A stretch of DNA of 64,000 nt from Cordilura impudica (GCA_963682025.1 OY821517.1:100016107-100080106); one strand, 5' to 3'. Positions 12,346 to 24,560 are shown, counted from the stretch's first letter. The notes: generated by a model from the sequence alone, not told the origin. A program made the numbers and translations.

Positions 12346-12684
12346 TCACAGGTCCCGTAAAAATCTGGTTCCCTATCTTGACTTAAATAAATCATAAAAA
12401 TAACTTCAGGGATGAACTTTCTTATATCTGCACGCCACAAATTTATAATAATGCCACTATGCTGGTTTATGCTTTTTTATCCAGTTATTGCCCTCAGCAA
12501 AGTTAGATCCAAGACCCTCTCTCGAAATACATGGTAGGGGGTATTGTATAGTTGGTCTATACAGACTACTATATACCGACTTGTTTTTCATAATTTTTTA
12601 CCCATTTCTCATAATGCCTTTATTAAGTTTAACGATTTTTTCAAAACATACCTGCCATGTTGTCTATACCTATTTTAAAATATA

Positions 12685-13863
12685 CAGTGAAGTTCCGTTA
12701 TAACAAACTCGGCGGTACCGGAAAATTTAGTTCGTTATAGATGAAGTTCGTTTTAATTGAGTACTTTTTTTATAGTTTGAAACACTTACTAAATTTATAA
12801 AATATAAATTCAAGTATAAAAGGGATCTTAATATATGTAGGATTTTTATAAAAAATATGAAACTAAAAAACTTCAAAGAAGCACAACACTAAATCAAATG
12901 ATCGATCACTGGCACGTTTACCGATCGACATTAGTAAAACCATATTAAAGTTCCTCTATGCAAGACTCAAAATTTTAAAAATATACATATGTTTTGGATT
13001 TGTACTTTTGTATATTTTTTAAAATTTTTTTAATTCTTTATTATTATTGGAAGCGTTAATTTTATATATATTTTTTTCTAAATTAATTATATTTTTTGTA
13101 TTATTTTTATTATTATTTCTTTAATTCGTTTGCATTGTTTTTAAAGTCCTATAGCTCTCTCTAATGAGGGTATAATGAGTTAGTCTGTATATCCATGTAA
13201 ACCTTGCAATCAAACTAAAAGCCATAAACATGAATATAATGTGAACACATTTAGTATATAAGCTTTTATCGACCATGGTACAAACTTTATTGACATTAGT
13301 GGATATCCATGTATGTTCAAACATATCGCCAATACAAACAAACCCTATCAGATTGACTGAAATGGTCGTAAACAATATACCAAAAAAACCTGCAGAAGTC
13401 ATACTCCCCATATAAAGCTGATTCCATATCTTCACTTCAATCTATCACTTTAATCTAACAAAAATATTTCATAGATTTTTTAAAATTTGGCTTTACTAAA
13501 TATGTCGAATTTTTTGTTCCCGTATAAAAAATCATCAGATATGAACTTTTTCATATATGCGGAACACAAATTCATAACTATGCCACCCAAATTTGGTTTA
13601 TGCTTATTTTCTATATCCAATTGATTGGACCTAAGACCCTTCATTAAACTCATAGTATAGGGCATCTTATAGTCGGTCTATAGCGACTAAAATTTTCTTT
13701 TTGAATTTAGGAGCATTTCAGTCCGCAACTTATAGTATAATAAAAAGTAGTCAAATTTCTTATTTCTATGAAAAATGTGAACAAAACTATTGGTACCAGA
13801 GTAAATGGTCGTTGTAAAAGAAAATTCATTATATCCGGAGTACGTTATAAGCGAACGCCACTG
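12685..13863 (+). mobile_element. Tigger/pogo-like MITE with TA duplication (copy C)
   Basis: The left end CAGTGAAGTTCCGTTATAAC and the right end GTTATAAGCGAACGCCACTG form imperfect inverted repeats, flanked by TA at 12683-12684 and 13864-13865. CAGTG termini with TA are characteristic of pogo/Tigger-type elements. The 1,179-bp interior includes a minus-strand dispersed-repeat copy (13143-13698). No transposase was seen. Confidence 0.78.
13143..13698 (-). repeat. Dispersed repeat inside copy C (copy 6)
   Basis: This shortened minus-strand copy retains TGTATATCCATGTAAACCTT, CAATCAAACTAAAAG and the head region ending TAGTCGGTCTATAGCGACTA near 13688. The ACGG run is lost. It begins right after TTCGTTTGCATTGTTTTT, the same context that precedes the dispersed repeat in copy B. 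Confidence 0.75.
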
Positions 13864-13869
13864 TACTAT

Positions 13870-15885
13870 CAATTTTGTTCCTATACCTGACTATCAGCTC
13901 TTGAATGATAGTTTTTCGTCTTGTAATAAACACCAGATAAATGTCAATAACAACAACAATGTCAACAAATATAGAAATAAATGAGACATCTATAATGATG
14001 ATTAGTGAATATGTTAAAGAATAGACGGCGCCTAGCGGCAAATAATAATAATAAAAAAAAAAAATTAAAGAAAAATAAAAACAACAACTAGAAGTTGTAA
14101 CCAACACTTATTTAAAACAAATTGTTTTGACACATCAGAAAATACGGTAGCTCAACAAAAACAGAATTGAGTGCGAGTTTCACATGGAAGTGACACTGTG
14201 ACGAACATATAAAAAAATGCTATGATCGATGATTATTATAATAAGAAGTACGAGACAACAGACATAAATACTCTCATCAAGAAAACATTGCAAAGAAAAT
14301 AATGAAATTAGGTATGATAATGATATTAGAAATACTACAATAACAAAAACAATAATAATTATAAAAAATGAAAATAGGGAAGGGGCTCTTGCTAATGTTT
14401 TGAAATTATCAATCAATTCTGTTTAGGAAAGTAATAAAAAAGCGTCTGCTTCTATAGGGGTAAGGTTGGAAGGTAAATGTATTTTTTTTGCTTCTTTTTA
14501 TGAAACTCAAATTTTTTTATGACAGTTCTGTTTGAAGTAATAAAATTGTAATTAGCTGTGTTAAAAAAATTGACAAAAAATTAAACAGCTGTTAAAATTA
14601 TAGCACCCCAGTATACTGTTTAATCGGATATTTATATAAAAGATTTTTTTTTATTTTATATTTATTTTGAATGTTATGATGACAAATTTGTTTAAGATGG
14701 CAATTTCATGGATTTTTAATGCAAATTGTCTAGCAATTTGTAACATTATACATATGCTAACATTTCGTAGTTAATTCAGTTCATTCAAAATAAAACTAAA
14801 ACTTTGACTTTGTGAAAATAAGAAAGTTTCTTTCGTTTCATTGTTCAAGGGTAAAAACGAATAATAAAAACCATTGCACATAATATGATAATAATCATTG
14901 GTATCATTGTCTTTTATAATGGTACTAAACCACCAAACAAACAACCACATTATGAATAACTCGAGAAGATGAAACAAATTCAGGGAACAAGTGTATCTTG
15001 CAACAATTTTTATGATGCGAAATTATGTCAATTTTAACATGTGTTGCGAGACAGTTTAGAAAAATGCAAAAATGAAAACATATTTTACACCTAATGATAC
15101 AACAATGTACCTTTTTTGTTTGTTATTCATACAAAGTACTTTGGTTCGGTGTGGTTTCCCCCCTCTATATACCATTTAATATGTAGTATGATTGCTTTAT
15201 GAGGCATTTTATTACCCTCTCCGGATCTTCTTTCCTTTTTTTTTTTTGTTTTTTTGGTTAGACATCATAAAATTGATGGTTGGTTTTGCAAATGTAATAT
15301 AATCAAATATAAATGCTAAACAATACTTTTATAATTTGTCATCAACTTTGAATATACATACTCGTACAATATGTAGAAAGCTCGTTACTTAGTTGCAAAT
15401 GTATAAAGGATAGTGTTATATCATCAAAAATTACCCCCTTTAGAGTTGCTTACAATTTAATGAATTAGAAACCACATGGAAATTAATGATCTACTATTTT
15501 TTTTTTCTTCTACAGGGTTGCTATTTGTATGTTGTAACAATAGAAAAGTCAAAACGTACGATTGTTGCTAGGATTGTAATAATGAAAGGCAATAAAATTT
15601 AACACAATTTATATAGAAGGATTATCCTGTGCAAACATTCGTAATGTTTTGTATAGTTTTTTTTGTTTCATTTTAAAGGGAGTTTTTTTTACCCCTCGAC
15701 TTGAAAAACTCAAATTGAAATTGTTTTTTTTTTATTAAGGTAATAGAGTAGAATAATTTATGGTAAATAATAACACTTTAAAATTAGCGCATTTTTCAAT
15801 AAATAACCAAGAAGAACAGCGAAAAAATTGGGGTGCTGAAACAGTGCTTTTTGTCGCTCTTGGTACCATATGAGAGTCCTCGCAT
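13870..15885. other. AT-rich non-coding stretch
   Basis: No gene or bounded repeat was recognised. ORFs are low-complexity, with hydrophobic runs from poly-T-rich DNA. Many ACAACAACA and AATAATAAT simple repeats occur near 13940-14080. Confidence 0.45.
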
Positions 15886-16049
15886 CTTACTTGAAGTTTG
15901 CCAATTCCTAAAACCTTAAAAATTATTATCCAATTGCCAGCTGTTCAGTGCTTTCAAAGGTGATTGAGAATATAGTTAAATATCATCTTGTTAATCATCT
16001 CGAGACCAACTCAATTTTTAATTAACGCATAAGTTAGTCTAGCGTTTTT
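15886..16049 (+). pseudogene. LINE reverse transcriptase fragment
   Basis: A plus-strand frame reads NYYPIASCSVLSKVIENIV, then KYHLVNHLETNSIFN and a stop. This is the N-terminal RT block (N-Y-x-P-I-A ... S-K-x-x-E ... H-L) of a CR1/jockey-type LINE. It resembles the LSKVIESMMNFHLVN segment of the LINE at 55280-56335, so the two are probably one family. No catalytic motifs remain. Confidence 0.72.
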
Positions 16050-16549
16050 TTTTTAGATCATGGTACAATAAAAACCCAATTACCCGGCATCGAATTAACC
16101 GGAATATACAATTTTTTTTAACAAGACAAATATTTTTTTTTTATTCGGGGATTGACAGAAAATAAAATTCAATTAACTGATGTATAAAAGAATTGAAATC
16201 AAGCGAGATTCTCGTAAAATTTCTTGTTTTAATGAAATATTCAATTATTCGGAATTTTAGATTATCCGGAATGCTTTCATCTCCAATTGTTTAGAATAAC
16301 ATGACATTTATTGTAGCCAGTCCATTCAAAATTTTGCTGAAAGAAAAGTGGATACTGTAGGTATTTCTAGGGCATACAATCCCATTGGAGTCAGAGTATA
16401 TCGATTTAAATCGAGTTCTCTCTGAGTCCTCACTATACGTGTTTATCATACAATCAGTTTCATCCACAAGGTTCTGTTCATTTTCTTTATTATTTTACTT
16501 AAGTTATGTAAAAATTTCAATTCGATCTAAACTAGGCCTTTTTGCGTAA
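16050..16549. other. Unassigned AT-rich stretch
   Basis: ACCCAATTACCCGG near 16075 and ATTATTCGGAAT near 16244 look like degraded inverted-repeat ends, but they do not pair well enough to call an element. Nothing else was recognised. Confidence 0.35.
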
Positions 16550-17690
16550 TCTATACTAATATTATAAAGAGGTAATGTGTGTTTGTTTGTTTGTTTGTTG
16601 TTTGTTTGTAGGAGGTAATCTCCGTAACTACTCATCTGATCTTCCTGCAATTTTCACTGAGTTTTACTGCAGATATGGGAAGTGCTATAGGCTATAATTT
16701 TTTTTAATATTTTTAGTGGGCGTGGCACCTCAAACACAAAGTAAATTTTTAATATCATATACATATCTTGAGTACTATGATAGGGAGAGCTTTGCAAATT
16801 TGTGTAAGGTCACCTATTGTTAATATTAGTAGCTACGCCGGAAATGGACGCGATCGGATAAGTGGGCGTGGCCTCCCATACAAATAATAATTCAATATTA
16901 TATATCTCGAGTACTGTGATAGAGAGAGCTTTTCGAATTTGTCTGATGTCACCTATTATTAATGTGTGTTGTCGGACAAAAAATGGGCAGAATCGGACCA
17001 ATGGGCGTGGCGCCTGCCAAACAAATTAAATATAAAATGCCATATATCTGGAGTACTCTAATAGTGAGAGTCTTGGGACTTTGTGTGAGCTCATAAGTTA
17101 TTCATGTGATTAATTTGACAAAAAATGGGCGTGATCGGAGCAGTGGGCGTGGCACCGCTCGTACAAAGTAAATATGTGATATCATACGACTGGTGTACTA
17201 AAAAAGGGAAGCTTTGACACTTTGCACGACACCATCAGATCTAAGAATGAGTAGTCGGGCAAAAAATTTACGGGTTCACACCAATGGGCGTGGCACTTCC
17301 CATGCAAAGTAACTATTTAATGTCATATATCTGGAGAACTGCAAATGAGAGAATTTTGTGGCTTAGCGTCAGCCCATAGGTTCTTTGTATGATTAGTCGA
17401 ACAAAAAAATGGGCGTGATCGAAGTAGTGGGCGTAGCACCGCCTATGCAAAGTAGATATCTAATATCATATAACTGGTGTACTATAAAAGGGAAAGACCT
17501 GATATTTTGCATAAGTCCATCAGATATTAATATGAGTAGTCCAATAAAAATTGGGCGGGATGGGATTAGTGAGCGTGGCACCTCCTATATAAAAAATATG
17601 AAGTTCTACGAAAGCGACAGTCTTTTGACAAGTACATTAGTTATCAATGTGATTTGTCGTAGAAAATATATCGCCAAAATCTAAAATTCG
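16550..17690 (+). mobile_element. Helitron-like element with ~142-bp internal tandem repeats
   Basis: It begins A|TCTATACTAATATTATAAAG, a typical 5' end for insect Helitrons, followed by a GTTT run and the GGAGGTAATCTCCGTAACTAC block also present at 18040. Seven degenerate units carrying GTGGGCGTGG-type motifs start near 16717, 16862, 17001, 17143, 17284, 17427 and 17571, a spacing of about 139-144 bp. Its own 3' end was not located; it fades near 17690. No Rep/helicase ORF is present, so it is non-autonomous. Confidence 0.75.
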
Positions 17691-17983
17691 CCAAAACCGA
17701 AAATTGCGAAAAATAAAGATCGCCCAAAAAAATTTTCAAAATCAATAATGGGCAAAATCAAAAATCGCTAAAAAGAAAAATTGCCAAATGATATTCTAAG
17801 CTCAAGGCCAATAGCTAAGTGTTGCCAGATCTAATTTTGATAATCCATCATGGGCAGCTACATGTACCTTGCTCCAGGGTAGGAACGCCGAAAATCTGAT
17901 AATTGTTGTACCGAATGAAAAAACCAAAAAACATTGTAGGAGTATATCAGCAAATATTCAAATAAAAAAATCTATGCTAATAA

Positions 17984-18413
17984 TCTATACTAACATAATA
18001 AATATGTAATATGTGTGAGTTTGTTTGTTTTCTTGTAGGAGGTAATCTCCGTAACTACCCATCTGACCTTCCTGAGATTTTCACAGGGTCTTACTTGCTG
18101 TAATTTTTTAAATATTTTTAGCGGACGTGGCACCTCCCACACAAAGTAAATTTTAAATATCATGTATATTAATTTGATAGAGAAAGTTTTGCAAATTTGT
18201 CTCAGGTCATCTATTATTAACGTGAGTAGTCAGACAAAAAAATGAGCGGAATTGGACAAATGCGCGTGGCACCCCTACACAAACTTAATATTAAATGTGA
18301 CATATCTGAAATACTGTATTAGTGAGAGCCTTGGGACTTTGTGTGAGCCCTCAAAACGATTCGTGGGGTGGGGAAGGGAGAGGGTGTAGCGAAGCACACC
18401 GGGTTACATCTAG
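17984..18413 (+). mobile_element. Helitron with canonical ends
   Basis: It starts TCTATACTAACATAATAAAT after an A and ends CTAG before a T. A GGTGT...ACACC hairpin (about 18384-18400) lies just before GGGTTACATCTAG. A TC start, a 3' hairpin, a CTRR-type end and insertion between A and T are the Helitron hallmarks. It has two GGCAC-type internal units and no ORF. Its 5' half resembles the larger element at 16550. Confidence 0.83.
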
Positions 18414-19287
18414 TTTAAAAATAAAGTAAAACCGCACGATTGGTTTGGAATATTTGTCATTTATTTTGCTTCCGTTATAGGTTAAGCCTCTTTAGGTTGG
18501 GGGAAAGGGCAAACTATATATGAAACTCCTAAGGAAGACTTTTAATAACATCTGTGTGGAGTAATGCATACCAAAACCAATATTGCTTATTGACCTTTAT
18601 AGACGTGGTTGTATATATAGGTATAGTCATAAGAATTCAGGATGATATCCGCTAAAACAAACATGATTTTCAATTGTCGAAAGAAGCATTCAAGTGTCTA
18701 TGTCGCTTTCCTAAACGATACTCGTTAGACTAATTAGAAAATAATTGGAATGTCGATTATGTTCAGTAATTATAATATTGTTCGGTTCTATATAACCATT
18801 GGGAATTATTCTGCTGAGATAAATTAACTTATTCTCTCAGTAGTCTATTGCCCCCTTTATAATAACAAAAAAGTTGGGTCCACTAATGTGGACATTTCAG
18901 TAGAATTAAAATTTTTACCGAGCAAATAGACTCGTTGTGCCAACCGAATTGCAATGAAAAAATAATTACGATTCCAAATATTTTATCTCAATTCATTGCT
19001 ATTGAAATTCTGTTGGAATTAAATTTAAATTAAAATTTAATGTTAGAATTATTCGGTTGGCGCATGTATTTATTTAATTTTGTAACTTTTACAACAAAAC
19101 ATTTGTCTTAAAACCTAGAAATCTTATGGTGTTATAATGTAAATTAAATAAGTAAAATAACAATTACATATAAAATAATTTTTTTTACCGAAAAATATAT
19201 TCAATTGAAACAAGTTATCTATGAATAGAATTCCAATATTTTTTTTTTAATTCTAACGCGTTGCTGGTTTCTTCAATCGTTGCAATT
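18414..19287. other. AT-rich stretch with a small inverted repeat
   Basis: GCCAACCGAAT at 18939-18949 is exactly inverted as ATTCGGTTGGC at 19051-19061, suggesting a ~125-bp foldback MITE. A weaker relative with GCCAACTAAATTGCAAT occurs near 20760. The rest holds nothing recognisable. Confidence 0.45.
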
Positions 19288-20035
19288 TAGAAAATTATAG
19301 CCGGTCTAGATCGACTATACGATACCCTATACCATGCGTTTAGAGACCCTATCTCTTAGGACCAACTAACTGGATATAGAAAATAAGATAAACCAAATTT
19401 GAGTGGGATTTTTATTAATTTTTTTTGGCTGCAGATATGAAAAAGTTCATACCGGATGCTACATCTATATGGGCACTAGGCCTAAAATTGGACCGATCCT
19501 GATCATGTTTGGTAAAGTCTCTTGTATTTTGCAAAACTATATACAAACAAAATTTGAAAAGAATCAGTGCAATAGTTTTGTTTTTTGATAGATTTAAGCG
19601 CAGATCGGGAAGCAGCTCTACATGGGGCCTATGAGTAAGGGTTATTCCGTAGGGATAATTTTTGGGCTACTCATTAGTGGATGTAATAAATGCATACAAA
19701 CCCAATTTGAGTAAGATCTATATGATAATTTGGATCTTATGGCAATTTATGTCGATTTCATAGGGGTAATTTGTATGGGGGCTAGGTCTGAACATGGACC
19801 GATTTTCACCAATTTCAATAGCGTTCATCCTATATATATATAGTCATAGTTGCGACCTGCAGTTTGATTACAAGGTTTACATGGACACACAGACGGACGG
19901 ACACACGGGCGGACATCGTTAAAACGAATCAGATAGTGATTCTGATTCGATCGGTAGAGGTCAAATATTTTTGGTAGTTGCAAACAGCAGCACAAAGTCA
20001 TTATACCCAAACCACATAGTGGTATGGGGTATAAA
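19288..20035 (+). repeat. Dispersed repeat (copy 7)
   Basis: A nearly full copy with the head TAGAAAATTATAGCCGG, a damaged palindrome GGTCTAGATCGACTATACG, a short ACGG run near 19893 and the tail ATAGTGGTATGGGGTATAAA. The extreme 5' bases are missing. Confidence 0.85.
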
Positions 20036-20112
20036 AATTGCCATTCGGTTATCAATTTATGATGACTAATGTGCACTAAATTAATATCTCTTCTGAGTTG
20101 ACTAATGCCGAT

Positions 20113-20487
20113 TTCTTTTCTGACAAAAAATGTTGCATTTTATTTGCACTTTTTTCGAAAAGTGTGTTTCTTATATATTCTGAATTAAGAGCAACCTTAT
20201 CTTTATACCAGTCGAAAGGCCTCAATATGGTGTGTTCATAAAATGCAAAAAGGGTTATTATCCTCTTTGAAAACGAAGGGAAAATATTCAAAAAAAAAGG
20301 GGAACAATAAAGAAATATTCCCACATTATGACCTGCAAGAAGTCAATGGCTGCAATTTTTGTGATTTCCGAAGGCTCGACTTTAAGACCTTTCGATTGAT
20401 GTGTAACATAAAGTTCAGAATATAAAAAAATACACTTTTCGAAAAAAGTGCAAATAAAATGCGACATTTTTTGTCTGAAAAGAAAAC
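20113..20487. repeat. Foldback repeat with ~70-bp inverted arms
   Basis: The left arm contains TTTATTTGCACTTTTTTCG and AAAAGTG. The right arm carries CACTTTTCGAAAAAAGTGCAAATAAA, so the arms pair across a ~230-bp centre. Both arms also have the inverse pair TCTGACAAAAAATG / CATTTTTTGTCTGA. Short ORFs across the arms are shadows. No TSD was resolved. Confidence 0.7.
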
Positions 20488-20966
20488 GACATAATTCTCA
20501 AACAATTAAGAAGATGACATGTCTTTCTGGTTATTATGACTTTATGAAGAAATGCTAAAGTTCTTATTTTCTTTTCAGCAAGTCTTGAAAGTTCGAACAA
20601 CAAATGAGTTTTAACAAGCAGTAACCTTATTTTTATTGGCGTATAATATTGCGTGGGCCAAAGAGTATTGTGTGCAGATTATATCAAATATTTTTCTATC
20701 TATAATCTGATATAATCATACACACAGAAAACAGATTCGTTATGGCTATCGAATTTATTGCCAACTAAATTGCAATAAAATTAATAACCGATTTTAAAGT
20801 TGATTACGATTACAATTCTGTTTTTTGAACAGTAACTCCTTTATCATAATTGGAAATGGTTGGCTGCAATGTAATTACTGTTGATACAATTGAAAATACA
20901 GTTGTAAAACCCTTAAACAATTCGAATCGGAAATTTTTTGTCTGTGTGTATATGGTACCATATACA

Positions 20967-21677
20967 TTAGGGCGGGTCGATTTGTAGGGAGGCAAAAAAA
21001 TCGCTCAAGTGACAACGAAAATAATATTCTAGGCATCAAAATAAGAAACTTTGCCGAAGGAACCATACCTCAAAAACGAATTCTGATGTCCCGACTTTTG
21101 ACCTGTCTGTCTGTCTGCCATGGGGCAACCCCATTCCCCCTCATACTGTTGATCTGAAACTTGTACCATAGTATTGTTGTGACTACAGATTAATTTTGGA
21201 GTAGTCAAGCAGAGTCACGCATAGTCACGGAGTGATCTAAAAGTTATTAACCTTTATCCGATCGATCTTTTTAATAACATAACATAGTCAAGGCGTACGA
21301 TTATTATTTACTAGAAGAGTAGAAGATACGTATACGTATGAGTGTTAATTTTAATATTATATTAAACATAGTCAGCAAACAAAAAATTGTGATTTTTTGA
21401 AATGTTTGTATGGGGAACCCCCCCAGGGGGGTTCAAGGGAGTGTGCCACTGGCATGGGTGGGTCGGCCCTCCAAAGTTAGTGGGGGTCGATCATACATTT
21501 GGACTCGATTGGGGTCCTCTAAATGGGTCAAAGTGAGACAGACAGACAGACAGGTCAAAAGTCGGGACATCAGAATTCGTTTTAGAGACATGGTTCCTCG
21601 GGCAAAGTTTCTTATTTTGATCCCTACAATTCAATTTTCCTTGTCACTTGGGCGATTTTTAAATCGACCCGCCCTAA
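20967..21677. mobile_element. Long-TIR element (~140-bp arms), TATACA flanks
   Basis: The left arm starts TTAGGGCGGGTCGATTT and runs through AACGAATTCTGATGTCC and GACTTTTGACCTGTCTGTCTG. The right arm is its inverse and ends AAATCGACCCGCCCTAA. TATACA directly flanks both sides (20961-20966 and 21678-21683). The 711-bp element has GC-richer inner sequence (for example GGAACCCCCCCAGGGGGG near 21414) and no transposase. A part of the same family lies at 48690-49030. Confidence 0.82.
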
Positions 21678-21786
21678 TATACATTCATAAATAATACAAG
21701 ATGCCGTTATGTTTTGTTTGAGGAAAAAACTTTTGAAGTTCTTCATATTTATTTGATCTGGTAGCAGAAATAATAATATATATCTA

Positions 21787-22740
21787 GAGGGTGTACCGAA
21801 ATTAACACAAGATTTTAATTAGACGGCTTTTTTCTCCTCGTTGTTATTTTTTATTCAATCGTAAAGAAAACACTCTTTTGCCGAATTTTTCCAAGGCCAT
21901 TTCGCATAATTGTGGAAATTATTGCTTCAATACGTTGGTGACTTTGGGGTTGTTATCATATATCTTTGGCTGCAAATAACTCCAGAAAAATCAATCCAAT
22001 GATGTTAAATCACTCTTAAACCAGAGACTACATGACCAGGAAATATTTCATGCAGTTATTGAAACTAGCTGTATATCATATCTTACTGTGTTGTTGACAC
22101 CACGTGTCGTCCAAATATCAGACATTAGCAGCAATCACTACTTGAAGAACCCAAATGTGGCAATTTTGGTGATTAAAGAAGCCATTAAGGTGAAAATGTG
22201 CTTCATCTATTAGGAAGGGTTTGTTCGAAAAATCAACATCCAGTTGTTGATGTTCAGTAATCCATTCTACGAACTCTCTTCGCTGTACATGATCATTCAG
22301 CTTCAATTCTTATGTCAATTGAATTTTATAGGTATGGAGACTCAGAGCTGCAGTGATTATATGTCAAAGAAAGCTTCCTGAAATTTGCAATTCTTGTCCA
22401 CGACACTGAATTGATGTTCCTAGACTTTAACAAACCCTCTTACGCTTTGCTTCGATATTGGCGACCTGTGGTTAGTATTATCAATTGATCTCGTCTGCCT
22501 GAATGTTTCAATTACTCTCTTCACAGTGTATGAAATTAGATTAATATTCCGACTTTACGAAATTTTTGACCTGTAGCCGCCAAAATTTAATTATTTTTGA
22601 ATTACTGCTTAACAATGAGAGCGCATTCTTACGTCGTGTAGTACTTCATTTGGTGGGCAACACTTCACTGAACAAATTGTGGAAAATTCTAGTCATACGT
22701 GAATTTTTGGGACGATTGTTTCTTATAATAATTTAATATT
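21787..22740 (-). pseudogene. Tc1/mariner-superfamily transposase remnant
   Basis: On the minus strand a frame reads NDHVQRREFVEWITEHQQLD, then VDFSNKPFLIDEAHFHLNGF and NHQNCHIW. The F-x-D-E-A-H-F-x-L-N-G block contains a catalytic aspartate, and the surrounding sequence is typical of insect mariner-like transposases. Farther 3' (about 21950-22010) DLTSLDWFFWSYL corresponds to the last catalytic Asp region (D-L-T-P-L-D-x-F-L-W-G). Many stops and frameshifts show it is dead. The 3' edge ACTTGTGTTAATTTCGGTAC-type sequence at 21790 may be the terminus. Confidence 0.78.
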
Positions 22741-23284
22741 CAAATCAAATATTCAAACTCCTTCTCTCATGTACTTCAATTAATATTAAAAGCTGAATAT
22801 CAGTATGTGTCTGTTAGATTATACAATTTGGCTGTGCAGGATTATTTTGGCTGTTGTCAAATTTAAAATTTATATCATAATAGCAACTTTTGGTATAGTT
22901 GTATCCCTTTCTTAAGATGAGCAATCCCATGTTAAGTTATCTTAAGATTTTGCTCATGTCGGCGATTTTAATTAAACTTCGAGTTTGTGTTCTCGTAGGT
23001 GTTGAGTGAAAACCCCTGAAATGATATTGGATATATTCGAAAATCTTCTATTAAATTGGCAATAAATTCTGTTGACACAGCACAACATATCTTTAATTGT
23101 ACCGTTTTGTTTGTAAACTTTAGGTACATGTATCGAGTTTGCTTACTCTCAATACCAAACTATCACACATAAAAAATTTTACACATCTTACTTCTGAAGT
23201 TAACAGATTGTTAGATCAAAATTGCATGCTTAATATAGTGCGATGTGAATACAAGACATAATTTTAGCTTCACACGTTATAAAT

Positions 23285-24060
23285 GATTACTTATTCCATC
23301 AAATCAATGTCATCCCTTCAAAGTAATCTACCTCCGATACAATACACTTATGCAAACTTTTTTCCCAATCTTCGAAAAATTGTTAAAGTTGATTTACCAA
23401 ATGGCCTCCAAAGCCCATAGCGATTCGGCTTTTATCATCTTAATCGATTCAAAAAAGCGTGCCTGGAGTGTTCTTTGAATCGTATTTTATGTGAAATTGT
23501 CTCGAAGAACCAATACAGTGTGAAACGGTGCAGTATTTGGGTACAAAAACCAAGAGTTGTCTACCCATAATTGGGAATAGCTTCACGCAAATGACGTATA
23601 GCACTCAAATAATACTCCGTGTTAACAGTTTGGCCCAGTGGAAGAAATTCACAATACACCACACCACGATAATCAAGGAAAACTGTTAAAATTTTCCCAA
23701 TTTTTTAACAAATTTGGCGTCACTTTTTTTGTCTTGCTTCGCCTTTCGCTTTCGCAGGATTAGATCCAAGTTTCATCATCCATAAAAATTCGTTTCATTT
23801 CATTTTGACGGCAGAAAGTATTGCGACGCTATTTTTCCAAAAATATGTTCTTTTGATCACGGTTAAAGTTTGTGCGAAAAGGTGTTGAGGAACCAATGTA
23901 TTGTGAAATGTTGTGTGTCCATAATTGTGGCCTATATTTGCGAACAGCTTTACGCAAACGACGCGTGATACTCTAACCTGTTAACATTTTAATAATGCAC
24001 CACACCACGATAATCATGATCCTAATTTATTTAAGGATTTTTGTTTGATCTCTACGGTCT
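23285..24060 (-). pseudogene. mariner transposase remnant with a repeated catalytic segment
   Basis: The minus strand near 23570-23690 reads DYRGVVYCEFLPLGQTVNTE and YYLSAIRHLREAIPNYG. This is the central catalytic region of DD34D mariner transposases (D-Y-x-G-V-V ... E-F-L-P-x-G-Q-T-V-N). Downstream, about 23290-23400, reads FRRLGKKFA and VYCIGGRLL, the C-terminal tail. A second diverged copy of the same catalytic segment lies at about 23880-24020. Broken frames mark both as non-functional. Confidence 0.78.
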
Positions 24061-24349
24061 TGCTTCACATTTTGCACTATGCTCCCATAATTGGTTTGCT
24101 ATTTCGAGTTATAGGCATAGATCTACGTTTTTTCACCTATAGTTATGCATTTTTTTTTTTTTTTTTTTTTTTAAACCGAGATTTGACGAGTTGGGGGCCA
24201 AAATTTAATTTAAAAGGTATTATTCAGTGTTTTGAAGTGTCATCAGCATTAGCAAGATGTGTAAGTGTCAACAAATGATTTCAAAGTACTAGACCTATAA
24301 TATCATTGACGTGTTGTTTATCAGTTGATGTTATTTCTCGTCCGGGGCG

Positions 24350-24560
24350 CTCTTTTATTTTCACGCTTTCTCGGCCTTCTGGGAAATGTTGGTGCAGCTT
24401 ATAATTAGGCCTTCCTTAATATTTTTGCAGCAGAAGTTTAGTTCCGCAAACAAACTTTAATGGAACTTCTTTGCACATAAAATCCGGTATTTTTTAAGTC
24501 GCCAAATTCACTTTTAGTTAGTTTGACGTCAATATTGAATCAATTTAAACTTGAAAATAA
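24350..24560. repeat. Diverged repeat shared with 4690-5080
   Basis: Shared words include TTTAGTTCCGCAAACAA, TTTAATGGAAC and CACTTTTAGTTG/AG in the same order as at 4690-4850. It adjoins a mariner remnant and may be non-coding mariner sequence. A 22-base poly-T run lies at about 24150-24171. Confidence 0.5.

Larger units (their letters stand above)
10801..12587 (-). repeat. Dispersed repeat split by a hAT element (copy 5)
   Basis: On the minus strand the tail block lies at 10801 (TATACCACTCTGTGG) with the CCGTCCGTCTGTG run near 10965. The head block, including GGTATTGTATAGTTGGTC and CCGACTTGTTTTT, ends near 12587. The hAT remnant at 11219-12345 interrupts it. Part of the middle of the repeat is missing or degraded. 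Confidence 0.75.
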
